Source: an uncultured Gammaproteobacteria bacterium
GTDB taxonomy: Bacteria > Pseudomonadota > Gammaproteobacteria > Steroidobacterales > Woeseiaceae
DNA length: 37,288 nucleotides
Direction of reading: 5' to 3'
Assembly (NCBI GenBank): GCA_937899415.1
Contig: CALBPI010000099.1
Span: forward strand, 1-37,288
A program made the translations under genes and the position numbers. How positions within the stretch are numbered: position 1 is the stretch's first letter; each line of letters begins with the position of its first letter. The notes under the pieces were generated by a model, which was not told the DNA's origin, made no database searches, and was given only the letters and a program-made list of their open reading frames with translations. This document shows, piece after piece, positions 24,012 through 33,036 of this stretch.

Positions 24012-25340
24012 CTAATCCCGAGGGCCCGTCACGTGCGACGCGATCATCTCGTATTGGGTGTCGCAGGCCTCGCGATAGGTGGTGCTGCGCGCCGAAATCT
24101 GCTCGCGCGCCTCGGCCAGCGAACCCGATAGCCTGTCGAACAATGACGTGATGCGCTCGACGGTGAAATCGGCAAAGTCGACCTGGAATTCGCCCTGCCC
24201 CATGTCCGTCAGCAGGTCGCCGATCTTGCGGTGGTAACAAATACCAATGGCCGGCGTGCCGCAGCGCAACGACAGCACATTGCCATGGAACCGCGTGGGG
24301 ATGGCCAGATCGAGCCGCTGCAGAAAAGCCAGCAGATCGTCGACCTGACGGGGCTGGCGCACTTGCACACGCTGCGCAAGGTCCGGCGCCAGCACAGAGA
24401 CCACATCGGCGATCACAGCGTTGTCCTGCACCTGCGTGCTGAAGAGCAGTGGCCGGTTGCCTGTGGCATCGACGTGCGCCACGAGGGCCGCGAGCTTCTC
24501 GACGTAGGCGCGGTACTTTCCCGAGTCCGCGGCGTGCCAGTAACGCGCATCGAACACGGGCATGGGATTGATACCCACCAACAGACCATCGCCCTCGTGG
24601 AGATCTGTGGCAGCTGCGGGTAGCTCGATGTTGCTCGCCACGTCGGGAAAGACATGGCCCTTGTAACGCGGACCCGGGCCCTCGACCAGCGTGCGCGACG
24701 GCGCGTCGCGGTACGACGCATGGTGCGAGAGCGACAGCGTCACACGGCAAAAGCGCTTGCTCCACCAGCCGTCGAGCGGGCCTGCGCCCAGGCTCACGAG
24801 CGCGACTTTGCAGCCGCTCGTGCGCGCAAGCAGCGTCCATTTGAGCAGGGTGTAGGGAAAGCCCCAGACGCCACCAAAATTATCAAGAAACTGGTTCGAG
24901 CCCGTGATCATCAACAGGTCGTAGTCCCGGATGATCCGACGCGAGCGCAGTAGAAAACCGATTTCACCCGGCAATGCGCGCAGGCCGCCCAGCAGCGTGC
25001 GCGCAAGATTGACACCCCAGCGCAACGGCGGGAATCGCTTGAGCCGTGCAACGAGTCCCGAAGGTACGGGCGCGTCGGCAGGCACATCGGCGACGTCCTG
25101 CAGCCGCCCCGTGCCGAGCGCAGGTTCGCCGTCGAGCGGATGGGCAGCGAGCGGTGGCGTCATGTTGCGAATCGGGTAGGCGGGCACCTCGTGGCGCGCA
25201 GCCGAATCAGCCGGGTTGATGGAGAAGCAGGCAATCTCGGCACCCGGTATGTGGCGCCGAACACTTTCAATGGCCGCCTGCGTGATGGCCTCGTCGCCCA
25301 GGTTCGCGTTGCCGTAATGCCCGAAGATTCCGACCTTCAT
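24012..25340 (-). CDS. Polysaccharide pyruvyl transferase family protein
   Basis: A 442-residue enzyme of the WcaK/CsaB family, which transfers a pyruvyl ketal from phosphoenolpyruvate to a sugar in exopolysaccharide or cell-wall polymer. The N-terminus reads KVGIFGHYGNANLGDEAITQAA, the family's glycine-rich start. The middle has VALVSLGAGPLDGWWSKRF and SYRDAPSRTLVE. The C-terminal substrate motif is IPTRFHGNVLSLRCGTPAIG (R-x-H). It begins at ATG 25340, overlapping the TGA of the FAD oxidase gene, so the two genes are coupled. It sits at the left edge of the polysaccharide locus. Confidence 0.88.
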   Translation of the reverse strand: MKVGIFGHYGNANLGDEAITQAAIESVRRHIPGAEIACFSINPADSAARHEVPAYPIRNMTPPLAAHPLDGEPALGTGRLQDVADVPADAPVPSGLVARLKRFPPLRWGVNLARTLLGGLRALPGEIGFLLRSRRIIRDYDLLMITGSNQFLDNFGGVWGFPYTLLKWTLLARTSGCKVALVSLGAGPLDGWWSKRFCRVTLSLSHHASYRDAPSRTLVEGPGPRYKGHVFPDVASNIELPAAATDLHEGDGLLVGINPMPVFDARYWHAADSGKYRAYVEKLAALVAHVDATGNRPLLFSTQVQDNAVIADVVSVLAPDLAQRVQVRQPRQVDDLLAFLQRLDLAIPTRFHGNVLSLRCGTPAIGICYHRKIGDLLTDMGQGEFQVDFADFTVERITSLFDRLSGSLAEAREQISARSTTYREACDTQYEMIASHVTGPRD

Positions 25341-26488
25341 GAGCCGCTTCCCACCGTTGCCGTCTGCGCTGCCGTATCGAGTGCCGCCACACCGAGCCGG
25401 TCCGCCACCAGGCGCGCGAGCGCCAATGACGCCGTGATGCCGGGCGACTCGATACCAAACATATTGACGAGACCGTCCTGCCCGTGGGTTTCGTGACCCT
25501 GGACGACAAAGTCAGCCGCAGGCTCGCCAGGGCCCGTAATCTTGGGTCGGATGCCCGTGTAGCCGGGCGCCAGCCGCTCGGGGTCAAGAGCGGGGTAATA
25601 GCGCCGTATTGCCTCGATGAACTGATCTCGCCGGCTGTCATCGAACGCGTAGTCGACCTCGTCGACCCAGGTAACGTCCGGACCGAATCGGACCTGCCCG
25701 CCAATGTCGAGCGTCACATGTACGCCCAGGCCACCACCGCCGGCAGTGGGATAAACCAGGTGATTGAACGGAGATCGCCCGGCCAGCGTGTAGTAGTGGC
25801 CAATCGCCAGAAACGCCTGGGGCACGTGCTCGGGCGTCAGTCCCTCCGTGCGCCGGGCGAGCTCGACGGCCCCCAGGCCGGCGGCGTTGACGAGCCGGCG
25901 CGTGCGCACGGCCTCATCCTGGCCTTCGAGATGCAGCGACCAGCCACCCGACACAGGTTCGGCGCGCGCGACGCGACTGCCGCAGACCAGCAAACCCTCG
26001 TCCGCCTCCAGATCGCCCTGCAGCGCCAGGGCGTAAGCGTGCGTGTCGAGAATCCCCGTCGACGGGGACCAAAGCGCGCGCGTGCAACGCACCGCCGGTT
26101 CGGCCCGACGCATGTCGCTCGTGTCGCGCCACTCGAGATCGGTGACGCCGTTGGCCGCGGCCCGCACGACGTAGTCATCAAGCACGGCCTCGTCTTCAGC
26201 GTCTACGGCAAGGATGTACTTGCCGATATTGCGGTGCGCGACTCCGCGACGCTCGCAATAGTCGTAGAGCAATGCCTTGCCCGCCAAGCAGGTCTGCGCC
26301 TTCAGCGAGCCCTCAGGGTAATAGATGCCCGCATGAATAACCTCTGAGTTTCGGCTGCTCGTGTGCGTCAGCGGCAGCGACTCGGCCTCGAGCACCACGG
26401 TCGACAAGCCGTGGCCGGCCATCTCGCGGGCTACAGCCAGCCCGACGATGCCGCCACCGACGACTACACAATCGAAATCGAATGGCAT
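25337..26488 (-). CDS. LhgO-like FAD-dependent 2-hydroxyacid oxidase
   Basis: A 383-residue flavoprotein of the DAO/LhgO family. FAD binds at the N-terminus (VVVGGGIVGLAVAREMAGHG plus E39-type acid in VVLEAES). Family features are THTSSRNSEVIHAGIYYPEGSLKA, NAAGLGAVELAR, and the C-terminal GIRPKITGPGEPAADF then GIESPGITASLALA. The nearest known role is oxidation of L-2-hydroxyglutarate to 2-oxoglutarate, passing electrons to quinone. Its four-base overlap with a polysaccharide pyruvyltransferase gene is unusual for a central-metabolism enzyme and hints at a role in making the polymer. The ATG at 26488 is favoured over a GTG at 26512. Confidence 0.85.
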   Translation of the reverse strand: MPFDFDCVVVGGGIVGLAVAREMAGHGLSTVVLEAESLPLTHTSSRNSEVIHAGIYYPEGSLKAQTCLAGKALLYDYCERRGVAHRNIGKYILAVDAEDEAVLDDYVVRAAANGVTDLEWRDTSDMRRAEPAVRCTRALWSPSTGILDTHAYALALQGDLEADEGLLVCGSRVARAEPVSGGWSLHLEGQDEAVRTRRLVNAAGLGAVELARRTEGLTPEHVPQAFLAIGHYYTLAGRSPFNHLVYPTAGGGGLGVHVTLDIGGQVRFGPDVTWVDEVDYAFDDSRRDQFIEAIRRYYPALDPERLAPGYTGIRPKITGPGEPAADFVVQGHETHGQDGLVNMFGIESPGITASLALARLVADRLGVAALDTAAQTATVGSGS

Positions 26489-26593
26489 CGCCTGCCTTTC
26501 TCCCAGCGCCACCGAATGCAGCGCACAAGCTTAACGAGACCCGTTGGTCGATTCGGTGACCCGTGTCGCCGAATGGACGCCCCGGCTACGGGC

Positions 26594-26628
26594 TATAATC
26601 GCCGCGCGCGGGCATCTGGGCCGCGCGC
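26594..26628 (+). promoter_or_regulatory. TATAAT box with GC-rich leader hairpin before flippase gene
   Basis: TATAAT at 26594-26599 is followed by a perfect 8-bp stem GCGCGCGG/CCGCGCGC (26604-26611 with 26621-26628) close to the expected RNA 5' end. The -35 is weak. This lies in the gap between the divergent oxidase and flippase genes and probably starts the rightward polysaccharide operon. Confidence 0.45.
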
Positions 26629-26652
26629 CGCGCGAGAATACCAAACACGACG

Positions 26653-28143
26653 ATGAGCATCGGCAAGAAAATTGCGCTAGGCGCCGCCTGGATGATGCTC
26701 ATGAAGTTCTCGATCCGGCTGATCGGGCTTGTGAGCACGCTGATCCTCGTGCGCCTGCTCGACCCCGCGGACTTCGGCATTGCCGCCATGGCCATGACCG
26801 TCGTCACTGCCGTGCAGCTGCTCACGATGTTCGGTTTCGATGTCGCAATCATCCAGAACCAGAACGCCGATAAGGACGACTACAACACGGCGTGGACGCT
26901 CAACGTCGCGCTGGGCCTTGGCGCGGGCCTGCTGCTTATTGCGCTGGCCTACCCCGCCGCCGGCTTCTACGGGCGTCCCGAGCTCGTCGCCGTGTATATG
27001 GCCCTGTCACTGGCCACCATCTTCCAGGGGCTCGAGAACATCGGGCTCGTCGACTTCCGCAAGCACCTGCACTTCGACCGCGAGTTTCAGTTCCGGGTCG
27101 CCGTGAAGGTCGCCGCGTTCATTGTCACGATGCTGCTCGCGTTCACGCTGCGGTCTTACTGGGCATTGATCATCGGCACGATCACCGCAAGACTCGCCGC
27201 AACCGTCATGAGCTATGTCGTGCACGACTTTCGCCCCCGATGGTCGTTGGCCGCTGCCGGTCGGATCATGACGTTTTCGAAGTGGCTGTTCCTGAATAAC
27301 ATCATGCACACGCTGCGCACGATCCTGCCTGACCTGATCGTGGGTCGCATCGCGGGCGCCCGGAAACTGGGTCTCTACACGGTGTCCTACGAGATCTCGA
27401 ACCTGCCCACCTCAGAGCTCATCGCACCCATCAATCGCGCGCTGTTGCCGGGTTTCTCAAAAGTCGCCGATGACCAGGCCGCCGCCGGCCGCACGTTCCT
27501 CGGTGTTGCGGGGCTGCTTGCCCTGCTCTCCTTGCCCATGGGCCTGGGCATCGCCGTAACCGCCGAACACCTGACCCCTGTGGTGCTGGGCGAGAAGTGG
27601 CTGGACGCTGCGCCCGTCATCGAAATCCTCGCACTGTTTGGGTCCATCATGGCCATGCAGTCGCCCATTACGATGGTCATCATCGCGCTCGGGCGGCCAC
27701 GCGTCGTCAGCCTCATGTCGTTGGCGCAGCTTGTGTTCATGCTGCCCATCATGGTCATGCTCACACGCGCGCACGGCGTCACGGGGGCCGCGTCAGCCAT
27801 GCTCATCATGTCGTCGCTGTCCCTGCCCACCTACTACGTCATCGTGGGCCGCATTCTCGGCATCCGCTTCCTGGAGTTTGTGAGCGCGGCCTGCCGCCCC
27901 CTGCTCGCGTCACTGCTCATGTTCCTCGCCGTGCGTGAGCTGACCGCACACGTCGACGTCAGCCTTACCGGACTGTTGCTGCTCGTCGCGGCGGGTGGGT
28001 TTGTTTACACGGTCGCGGTCCTGGCGCTCTGGCTCGCCTGCGGCCGCCCTGAGCAAAGCGCGGAGCGGCGCGTGCTTGCGTCCGCGCAGGCCGTACTGGG
28101 CCGACTGCGCCGCTCGCGCACGCCTGAGCCACCTGCCATGTGA
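26653..28143 (+). CDS. Wzx-type polysaccharide flippase (WzxC-like)
   Basis: A 496-residue inner-membrane protein with about 14 helices, of the polysaccharide-transporter/MATE-like superfamily. It opens with ALGAAWMMLMKFSIRLIGLVSTLILVRLLDPADFGIAAMA, typical of WzxC-like flippases. Family landmarks follow, such as LVDFRKHLHFDREF and LGLYTVSYEISNLPTSELIAPINRALLPGF. It should move lipid-linked repeat units across the inner membrane before polymerisation. No Wzy polymerase is in the window. The ATG at 26653 lacks a strong ribosome binding site. The stop overlaps the next start (GTGA). Confidence 0.9.
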   Translation: MSIGKKIALGAAWMMLMKFSIRLIGLVSTLILVRLLDPADFGIAAMAMTVVTAVQLLTMFGFDVAIIQNQNADKDDYNTAWTLNVALGLGAGLLLIALAYPAAGFYGRPELVAVYMALSLATIFQGLENIGLVDFRKHLHFDREFQFRVAVKVAAFIVTMLLAFTLRSYWALIIGTITARLAATVMSYVVHDFRPRWSLAAAGRIMTFSKWLFLNNIMHTLRTILPDLIVGRIAGARKLGLYTVSYEISNLPTSELIAPINRALLPGFSKVADDQAAAGRTFLGVAGLLALLSLPMGLGIAVTAEHLTPVVLGEKWLDAAPVIEILALFGSIMAMQSPITMVIIALGRPRVVSLMSLAQLVFMLPIMVMLTRAHGVTGAASAMLIMSSLSLPTYYVIVGRILGIRFLEFVSAACRPLLASLLMFLAVRELTAHVDVSLTGLLLLVAAGGFVYTVAVLALWLACGRPEQSAERRVLASAQAVLGRLRRSRTPEPPAM

Positions 28144-29099
28144 CTGAATCGGTTGTCCCGGCCGCACGGGGCTCTTACCCTTCGCCCATGACCGGACCGA
28201 CCTCAAATCCCAACACCGCTGTACCGCTGATCTCGGTAGGGATGCCTGTGTACAACGGCGAGGACTACCTCGCCGGCTCATTGCAGTCTGTCTTGGACCA
28301 GACCGAAGGCGATTTCGAACTGATCATCGCCGACAACGCCTCGAGTGATGGCACCGAGGCCATCTGTCGCGACTTTGCGGATCGCGACCCGCGCATCCGC
28401 TACGTGCGCAACGCGAGCAATATCGGCGCCGCCGGCAACTACAACAAGCTGCTCGACCTGGCCCGAGCCGAATTTTTCCGCTGGTCCAACGCCGATGACC
28501 TGCTCGCGCCAGGTCTGCACGAGCGTTGCCTTGCCGCGTTGCGCGCACACCCCGAAGCGGTGCTCGCTTACGGCAAGACCGTCATCATCGACGGTGACGA
28601 CAAAAAGCTTCGCGACTATGACGACAACCTCGCCATCGACGACGCAACACCCAGCGCGCGTTTCTCCCGGTACTTCGAGCAGGTCGGCCTGACCAATGCG
28701 ATCTATGGCCTCATGCGCACCGCGGCCGTACGCCGCACACACGTCTTCGGTGATGGCTCGCTGCCCGCTGCCGACACGGCTTTCATGGCCGAGCTGATCC
28801 TGCACGGCAGCTTTGTCGCGGTCGACGAGCCGTTGTTCTACCGGCGCATGCACGAGGCCGCGAGCAGTCACGACCGTGGCGACGACTCAAGACAAACGGC
28901 CTTCTGGAGCGCATCACAGTCGAAATTCCGGTTGCCCGTCATCCGGCAACACCTGAAATACCTTCGCCGTGCCTGGCGCACGGACGCCGACGCAGGCGAG
29001 AAAATCCGGCTGACCGGGTATATTCTGCGCCGGCTCAACTGGCACCGTAATGAGGTCGCCTCGGAACTTGTCGGCGCACTGCGCCGCGGTTCGAAATAA
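28140..29099 (+). CDS. GT2-family glycosyltransferase
   Basis: A 319-residue GT-A-fold enzyme that adds a sugar to the lipid-linked repeat unit. It has the family opening VPLISVGMPVYNGEDYLAGSLQSVLDQT, the first Asp site IADNASSDGT, and the metal-binding region FFRWSNADDLLAPG, where NADD takes the place of a DxD. The acceptor-side Asp is in LPAADTAFMAELILHG. The GTG at 28140 overlaps the flippase stop. An ATG at 28188 would remove 16 residues that are not part of the fold and is a real alternative. No membrane helix is seen. Confidence 0.88.
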   Translation: MTESVVPAARGSYPSPMTGPTSNPNTAVPLISVGMPVYNGEDYLAGSLQSVLDQTEGDFELIIADNASSDGTEAICRDFADRDPRIRYVRNASNIGAAGNYNKLLDLARAEFFRWSNADDLLAPGLHERCLAALRAHPEAVLAYGKTVIIDGDDKKLRDYDDNLAIDDATPSARFSRYFEQVGLTNAIYGLMRTAAVRRTHVFGDGSLPAADTAFMAELILHGSFVAVDEPLFYRRMHEAASSHDRGDDSRQTAFWSASQSKFRLPVIRQHLKYLRRAWRTDADAGEKIRLTGYILRRLNWHRNEVASELVGALRRGSK

Positions 29100-29121
29100 G
29101 AGACAACACAGGGGCAAGACG

Positions 29122-29901
29122 ATGAAAGTAGTACTGTTCTGCGGCGGTTTGGGGACTCGGCTGCGCGAAAACTCGCAAACCATGCCGAAGCCGCTCGTCA
29201 ACATCGGCTACCGCCCGATTATCTGGCACCTCATGCGCTACTACGCCTACCACGGTCACAAGGACTTCATCCTCTGCCTGGGCTACCGCGGCGACCTCGT
29301 CAAGGAGTACTTCCTCAACTACAGCGAGGCGGTGTCGAACGACTTCACAATGCGCGACGGCGGACGCACGATCGAATACCACAACGAAGATATCGCCGAC
29401 TGGAGCATCACCTTCGTCGATACCGGCCTGCATTCGAACATTGGCCAGCGACTGAGCGCCGTGAAAGAGCACGTTGCCGGCGAGGACGCATTCCTGGCCA
29501 ACTACAGTGACGGGCTCGGCGACGTGCCCATCAATGACATGATCGATCAGTTCCATGCGCGCGACGCCGTCGCGGCCTTCGCGGCCGTACGCACCTGGCA
29601 GAGCTTCCACGCGGCAAAGTTTGACGACGATGGCATTGTTACCAGTCTCGGCGAGCTCAGCGACCGCGACTTCTGGATTAATGGTGGCTTCTTCGTGCTT
29701 CGCCAGGACATCTTCGAGTTCATCGAAGCCGGCGAGGAACTCGTCGAGGCGCCGTTCCGGCGGCTCATCGACCAGAGCAAGCTCCTTGCCTGCCCGCACA
29801 ATGGCTACTGGCGCGCCATGGACACGTTCAAGGACAAGATCTCCTTCGATCGGGCCTATGCCCAGGGCGACACGCCCTGGGAGATCTGGCGCGACAACTA
29901 A
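29122..29901 (+). CDS. rfbF-like: Glucose-1-phosphate cytidylyltransferase (RfbF/DdhA family)
   Basis: A 259-residue nucleotidyltransferase. The signature VVLFCGGLGTRLRENSQTMPKPLVNIGYRPIIWHLM and the following DFILCLGYRGDLVKEYFLNY closely match RfbF, which makes CDP-glucose from CTP and glucose-1-phosphate. The active-site YSDGLGDVPINDM takes the place of the usual YGDGVSDV. RfbF normally feeds a CDP-glucose 4,6-dehydratase to make 3,6-dideoxyhexoses; no clear dehydratase is found next to it. The ATG at 29122 follows AGGGG. A terminator and a new promoter separate it from the following epimerase. Confidence 0.85.
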   Translation: MKVVLFCGGLGTRLRENSQTMPKPLVNIGYRPIIWHLMRYYAYHGHKDFILCLGYRGDLVKEYFLNYSEAVSNDFTMRDGGRTIEYHNEDIADWSITFVDTGLHSNIGQRLSAVKEHVAGEDAFLANYSDGLGDVPINDMIDQFHARDAVAAFAAVRTWQSFHAAKFDDDGIVTSLGELSDRDFWINGGFFVLRQDIFEFIEAGEELVEAPFRRLIDQSKLLACPHNGYWRAMDTFKDKISFDRAYAQGDTPWEIWRDN

Positions 29902-29934
29902 GCGCTCACGGGCGCCGTCTGGAGCCCCGGCGCA

Positions 29935-29959
29935 CCGGCTGTCCAGGCCGGCATTTTTT
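29935..29959 (+). terminator. Rho-independent terminator after the cytidylyltransferase gene
   Basis: CCGGC/GCCGG stem with a seven-base loop, then a run of six T residues (29954-29959), 34 bases after the stop. The stem is short, so read-through into the next genes is possible. Confidence 0.6.
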
Positions 29960-30018
29960 GTGCGCTGTTCCACACTTTCAAACCGGACGTGAGTCAAGGA
30001 ACGCCCGGGAGCCCCATG

Positions 30019-30094
30019 TATAATTAGGGGGGTTTGCGCGGTCCCGCCGGGCGCGGGGCGGGACAGAACCGGAGCAGCCGACAGATGTCGGCTG
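30019..30094 (+). promoter_or_regulatory. TATAAT promoter and double-hairpin leader of the sugar-nucleotide operon
   Basis: A perfect TATAAT at 30019-30024 (weak -35) is followed by two strong stems. One is GTCCCGCC/GGCGGGAC (30041-30048 with 30057-30064). The other is CAGCCGACA/TGTCGGCTG (30075-30083 with 30086-30094). The leader from there to ATG 30155 is about 120 bases. No known riboswitch or RfaH ops sequence is recognised, and the second stem has no T-run, so attenuation is only a possibility. Confidence 0.5.
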
Positions 30095-30154
30095 TTGTCA
30101 TATTCAAAAGGCGCCCACACGCGCCGCATAAGAACACCAAGACAAGGGGACGAC

Positions 30155-31180
30155 ATGAGAGTGCTGGTCACGGGCCATCGGGGCTACATCGGGACAGTGA
30201 TGGTGCCGATGCTGCTGGATGAGGGTTTCGACGTTGTCGGTCTCGACACCGACCTCTACCGTTACTGCACCTACGGCGATGCGCCGCGAGACGTCGAAAC
30301 GATCCTGAAAGACGTTCGCGACATCAACGCAGCAGATCTCGATGGCGTTGATGCCGTGGTGCACCTGGCCGCGCTGTCCAACGACCCACTCGGCAACATC
30401 AACCCCGACCTGACTTACGACATCAACCACCACGCCTCGGTGAACACGGCCAAGGCCTGCATCGAGGCCGGTGTGTCGCGCTACGTGTTCGCGTCATCGT
30501 GCAGCATGTACGGCAAGGCGGGTGAGGACGTGCTCGATGAAACGGCACAATTCAATCCCGTCACGGCCTATGCGAAGTCCAAGGTCAACGTCGAACACGA
30601 AGTGGCGGCCATGGCATCGGACGATTTCAGCCCGACCTTCATGCGCAACGCCACCGCCTACGGCGTCTCACCGCGGATCCGCTTCGATCTCGTCATCAAC
30701 AACCTGGTTGCCTGGGCCATGACGACAGGCAAGATCTTCATGAAGAGTGACGGCACGCCCTGGCGGCCGCTCGTCCACATCGAAGACATTTCGCAAGCCG
30801 TGATCTGCGCGCTCAAGGCGCCGCGCGAGACGGTCCATAATCTGGCCGTGAATGTTGGCGACAACGGCGAGAACTACCAGATGCGTGAACTGGCGCAGAT
30901 GGTCAAGGAAACGGTCCCGGGCTGCGAGCTTGAGTACGCCGAGGGCGCCAGTGCCGACGAACGCTCCTACCGCGTCAACTTCGACAAGATTCAGCGCGTG
31001 TTCCCGGACTTCAAGACGCGCTGGACTGCGCGCCAGGGTGTTGAGCAGTGCTACGACTCCTATAAGGCATTTGGTCTCGACCGCGACGATTACGAAGGCA
31101 TCAAGTTCAAGCGCATCGCCCACATCAAACACCTGATCGCCGAAGGCCAGCTGGACACCAACCTGCGCTGGCAGCGTTAA
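30155..31180 (+). CDS. NAD-dependent epimerase/dehydratase (extended SDR)
   Basis: A 341-residue sugar-nucleotide-modifying enzyme. NAD binds at the N-terminal VLVTGHRGYIGTVM (GxxGxxG). The catalytic set is the Ser in FASSCSMYG with Tyr and Lys in YAKSK. The substrate half contains RNATAYGVSPRIRFDLVINNLV and the WRPLVHIEDI stretch. The SCSMYG reading, rather than a TDE(V)YG motif, favours an epimerase or reductase over a 4,6-dehydratase, though this is not decisive. The ATG at 30155 follows AGGGGA. It leads the second block of the locus and is seven bases from the RmlC-like gene. Confidence 0.87.
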   Translation: MRVLVTGHRGYIGTVMVPMLLDEGFDVVGLDTDLYRYCTYGDAPRDVETILKDVRDINAADLDGVDAVVHLAALSNDPLGNINPDLTYDINHHASVNTAKACIEAGVSRYVFASSCSMYGKAGEDVLDETAQFNPVTAYAKSKVNVEHEVAAMASDDFSPTFMRNATAYGVSPRIRFDLVINNLVAWAMTTGKIFMKSDGTPWRPLVHIEDISQAVICALKAPRETVHNLAVNVGDNGENYQMRELAQMVKETVPGCELEYAEGASADERSYRVNFDKIQRVFPDFKTRWTARQGVEQCYDSYKAFGLDRDDYEGIKFKRIAHIKHLIAEGQLDTNLRWQR

Positions 31181-31186
31181 CCGGCC

Positions 31187-31744
31187 ATGTTGTTCACACC
31201 CACTCCCGTTGCGGGCGCCATGATCCTCGAGGTCAAGCGCATCGGCGATGATCGCGGTTACTTCGGGCGGCTCTGGTGCGAACGGGAAATGGCGGAACAT
31301 GGCCTGGTCTCTGTCATCCGCCAATCAAACGTCGGCTTCAGCCCGCGCAAGGGCACGCTTCGTGGTTTGCACTACCAGTGTGCACCGCACCAGGAAGTGA
31401 AAATCGTGCGCTGTACCCGCGGACGCGTGTTCGATGTCGTGGTCGACCTCCGCCCCGATTCGCCGACGTATTGCGCCTGGCACGGTGAGGAGCTGACGCC
31501 TGACAACGGCAAGATGCTCTACGTGCCGGAAGGCTGCGCGACGGGCTACCTGACGCTCGAAGACGACTCGGAGATTTACTACAACACCTCCGAGTTTTAC
31601 GCACCCGACGCGGCCACGGGCGTACGCTGGGACGACCCGGCGTTTGCGATTGACTGGCCCACGCAGCCCGCGGTGCTGTCGGACAACGACGTCTCCTGGC
31701 CCGACTACACGCCGGAAGCACTCAACAAGGACGCGCACTCATGA
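31187..31744 (+). CDS. dTDP-4-dehydrorhamnose 3,5-epimerase-like protein (RmlC/RfbC family)
   Basis: A 185-residue cupin-fold epimerase. The catalytic base His62 lies in TLRGLHYQ, and the typical RDDRG-type start is GDDRGYFGRLW. The late motif YVPEGCATGYLTLEDDSEIYYNTSEFY carries the conserved Tyr acid. It should epimerise C3 and/or C5 of a 4-keto sugar nucleotide. Because the nucleotidyltransferase upstream is of the cytidylyl type, the carrier may be CDP and not dTDP. Its stop overlaps the next start (ATGA). Confidence 0.88.
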   Translation: MLFTPTPVAGAMILEVKRIGDDRGYFGRLWCEREMAEHGLVSVIRQSNVGFSPRKGTLRGLHYQCAPHQEVKIVRCTRGRVFDVVVDLRPDSPTYCAWHGEELTPDNGKMLYVPEGCATGYLTLEDDSEIYYNTSEFYAPDAATGVRWDDPAFAIDWPTQPAVLSDNDVSWPDYTPEALNKDAHS

Positions 31745-33024
31745 TCATCGTCGATACGGCTATCGCCAAGCGACTCGAGAGCGGCAAACCCATCCGCGTC
31801 GGCATGATCGGCGCCGGCTACAGCGCGAAGCACATCGCCGCGCAAATCCAGAATTCGTTCCCGGTGATTCACCTCTGCGCCATCGCCAACCGCACCCCGG
31901 CGCACGCAGAAGCGGTCTATCGCAACGCAGGTGTCACGGACATCACGAGTGTTGGCTCGGCCGGCGAGCTCGAGGCGGTCATTGACAAGGGTGGCTTTGC
32001 GATCACCGACAACCCGCACGCACTGTTCGAGTGCGGCCCCATCGAAGCCATCATTGAAACGACGGGCGAAGTGGAATACGGCGCCTGGGCCGTGCTCGAA
32101 GCCATCCGCCACGGCAAGCACACGGTGGCCCTGAACTGCGAAATGGACGCCACGGTTGGCCCCCTGCTCAAGGCCTATGCTGACGAACAGGGCGTGGTCT
32201 ATTCGAATACGGACGGCGATGAGCCCGGCGTCGCGACCAACCTCGCGCGCTACGTGTCGACGATTGGCCTGGAAGTCGTGGGCGCGGGCAACCTCAAAGG
32301 CTTCTATGACGTGCACCGCACGCCCGAGACGCAACGCGCCTTCGCCGAGGCCAACAACCAGAAGCCGCACATGATGACGTCGTTCGTGGACGGAACGAAA
32401 CTGTCCAAGGAACTCGCGGAGCTCGCCAATGGCATGGGCTACGGCGTCGCCAACCGCGGCATGCATGGCACTGCCTGAGAAGACGTGCGGACCTGCTTAC
32501 CCGAGTTTCCTGCCGACACGTTTCGCCCCGGTCACGGCGTCGTCGACTTTCTGCTGGGCGCCTCCCCCTACACGGGCGCGTTCGTCATCGGCCACACCGA
32601 AGAACCCATGAAGCAGGACTATCTCAAGTATCTGAAGCTTGGGGAAGGTCCGCTGTACGTGTTCTACACGCCGTTCCATTTGCCGCAGCTCGACATCCCC
32701 GTGAGCGTCTGCCGCGCGGTGCTGCTCGGCGACGCGGTTGTGGCACCCAAAGGACGCCCCTACTGTGACGCGGCTGCGATCGCCAAACGCGACCTCAAGG
32801 TAGGCGAAACGCTCGACGGCATTGGTGGCTTTACCGCGTACACATTGATCGACAATTTCGACACCTGCTTGTCCGAAAACCTGCTGCCCATGGGCGTGTC
32901 CCAGGGCTGCAAGCTGATTCGCGACGTACCAATCGATCAACCGATCACTTACGACGACGTCGAGTTGCCGGCAGACCGCCAGATCGACACGCTGCGTCGT
33001 GAGATGATCGAACGGTTCTTCTGA
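31741..33024 (+). pseudogene. NAD-binding (homoserine dehydrogenase-like) plus SAF-domain protein, interrupted by in-frame TGA
   Basis: The two halves are in one frame, split only by TGA at 32476-32478 (codon 246 of 427). The first half is a Rossmann domain (RVGMIGAGYSAKHIAAQI, then ALNCEMDATVGPLLKAYADEQG). The second half, VRTCLPEFPADTFRPG onward, ends in a SAF-type domain (VVAPKGRPYCDAAAIAKRDLKVGETL). Homologues are single proteins of about 430 residues found in sugar-modification clusters. Codon use and protein sequence stay intact on both sides, so the stop is recent, a sequencing error, or read through. A GTG at 32485 might restart the SAF half. No convincing SECIS hairpin follows. The enzyme's reaction is unknown. 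Confidence 0.75.
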
Positions 33025-33036
33025 CGGAGCCCGGTC

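Noticed and set aside
32479-32525. Selenocysteine reading of the TGA at 32476
   Set aside because: No convincing SECIS-like hairpin follows and this family is not known for selenocysteine; TGA is used as a normal stop for other genes in the window.
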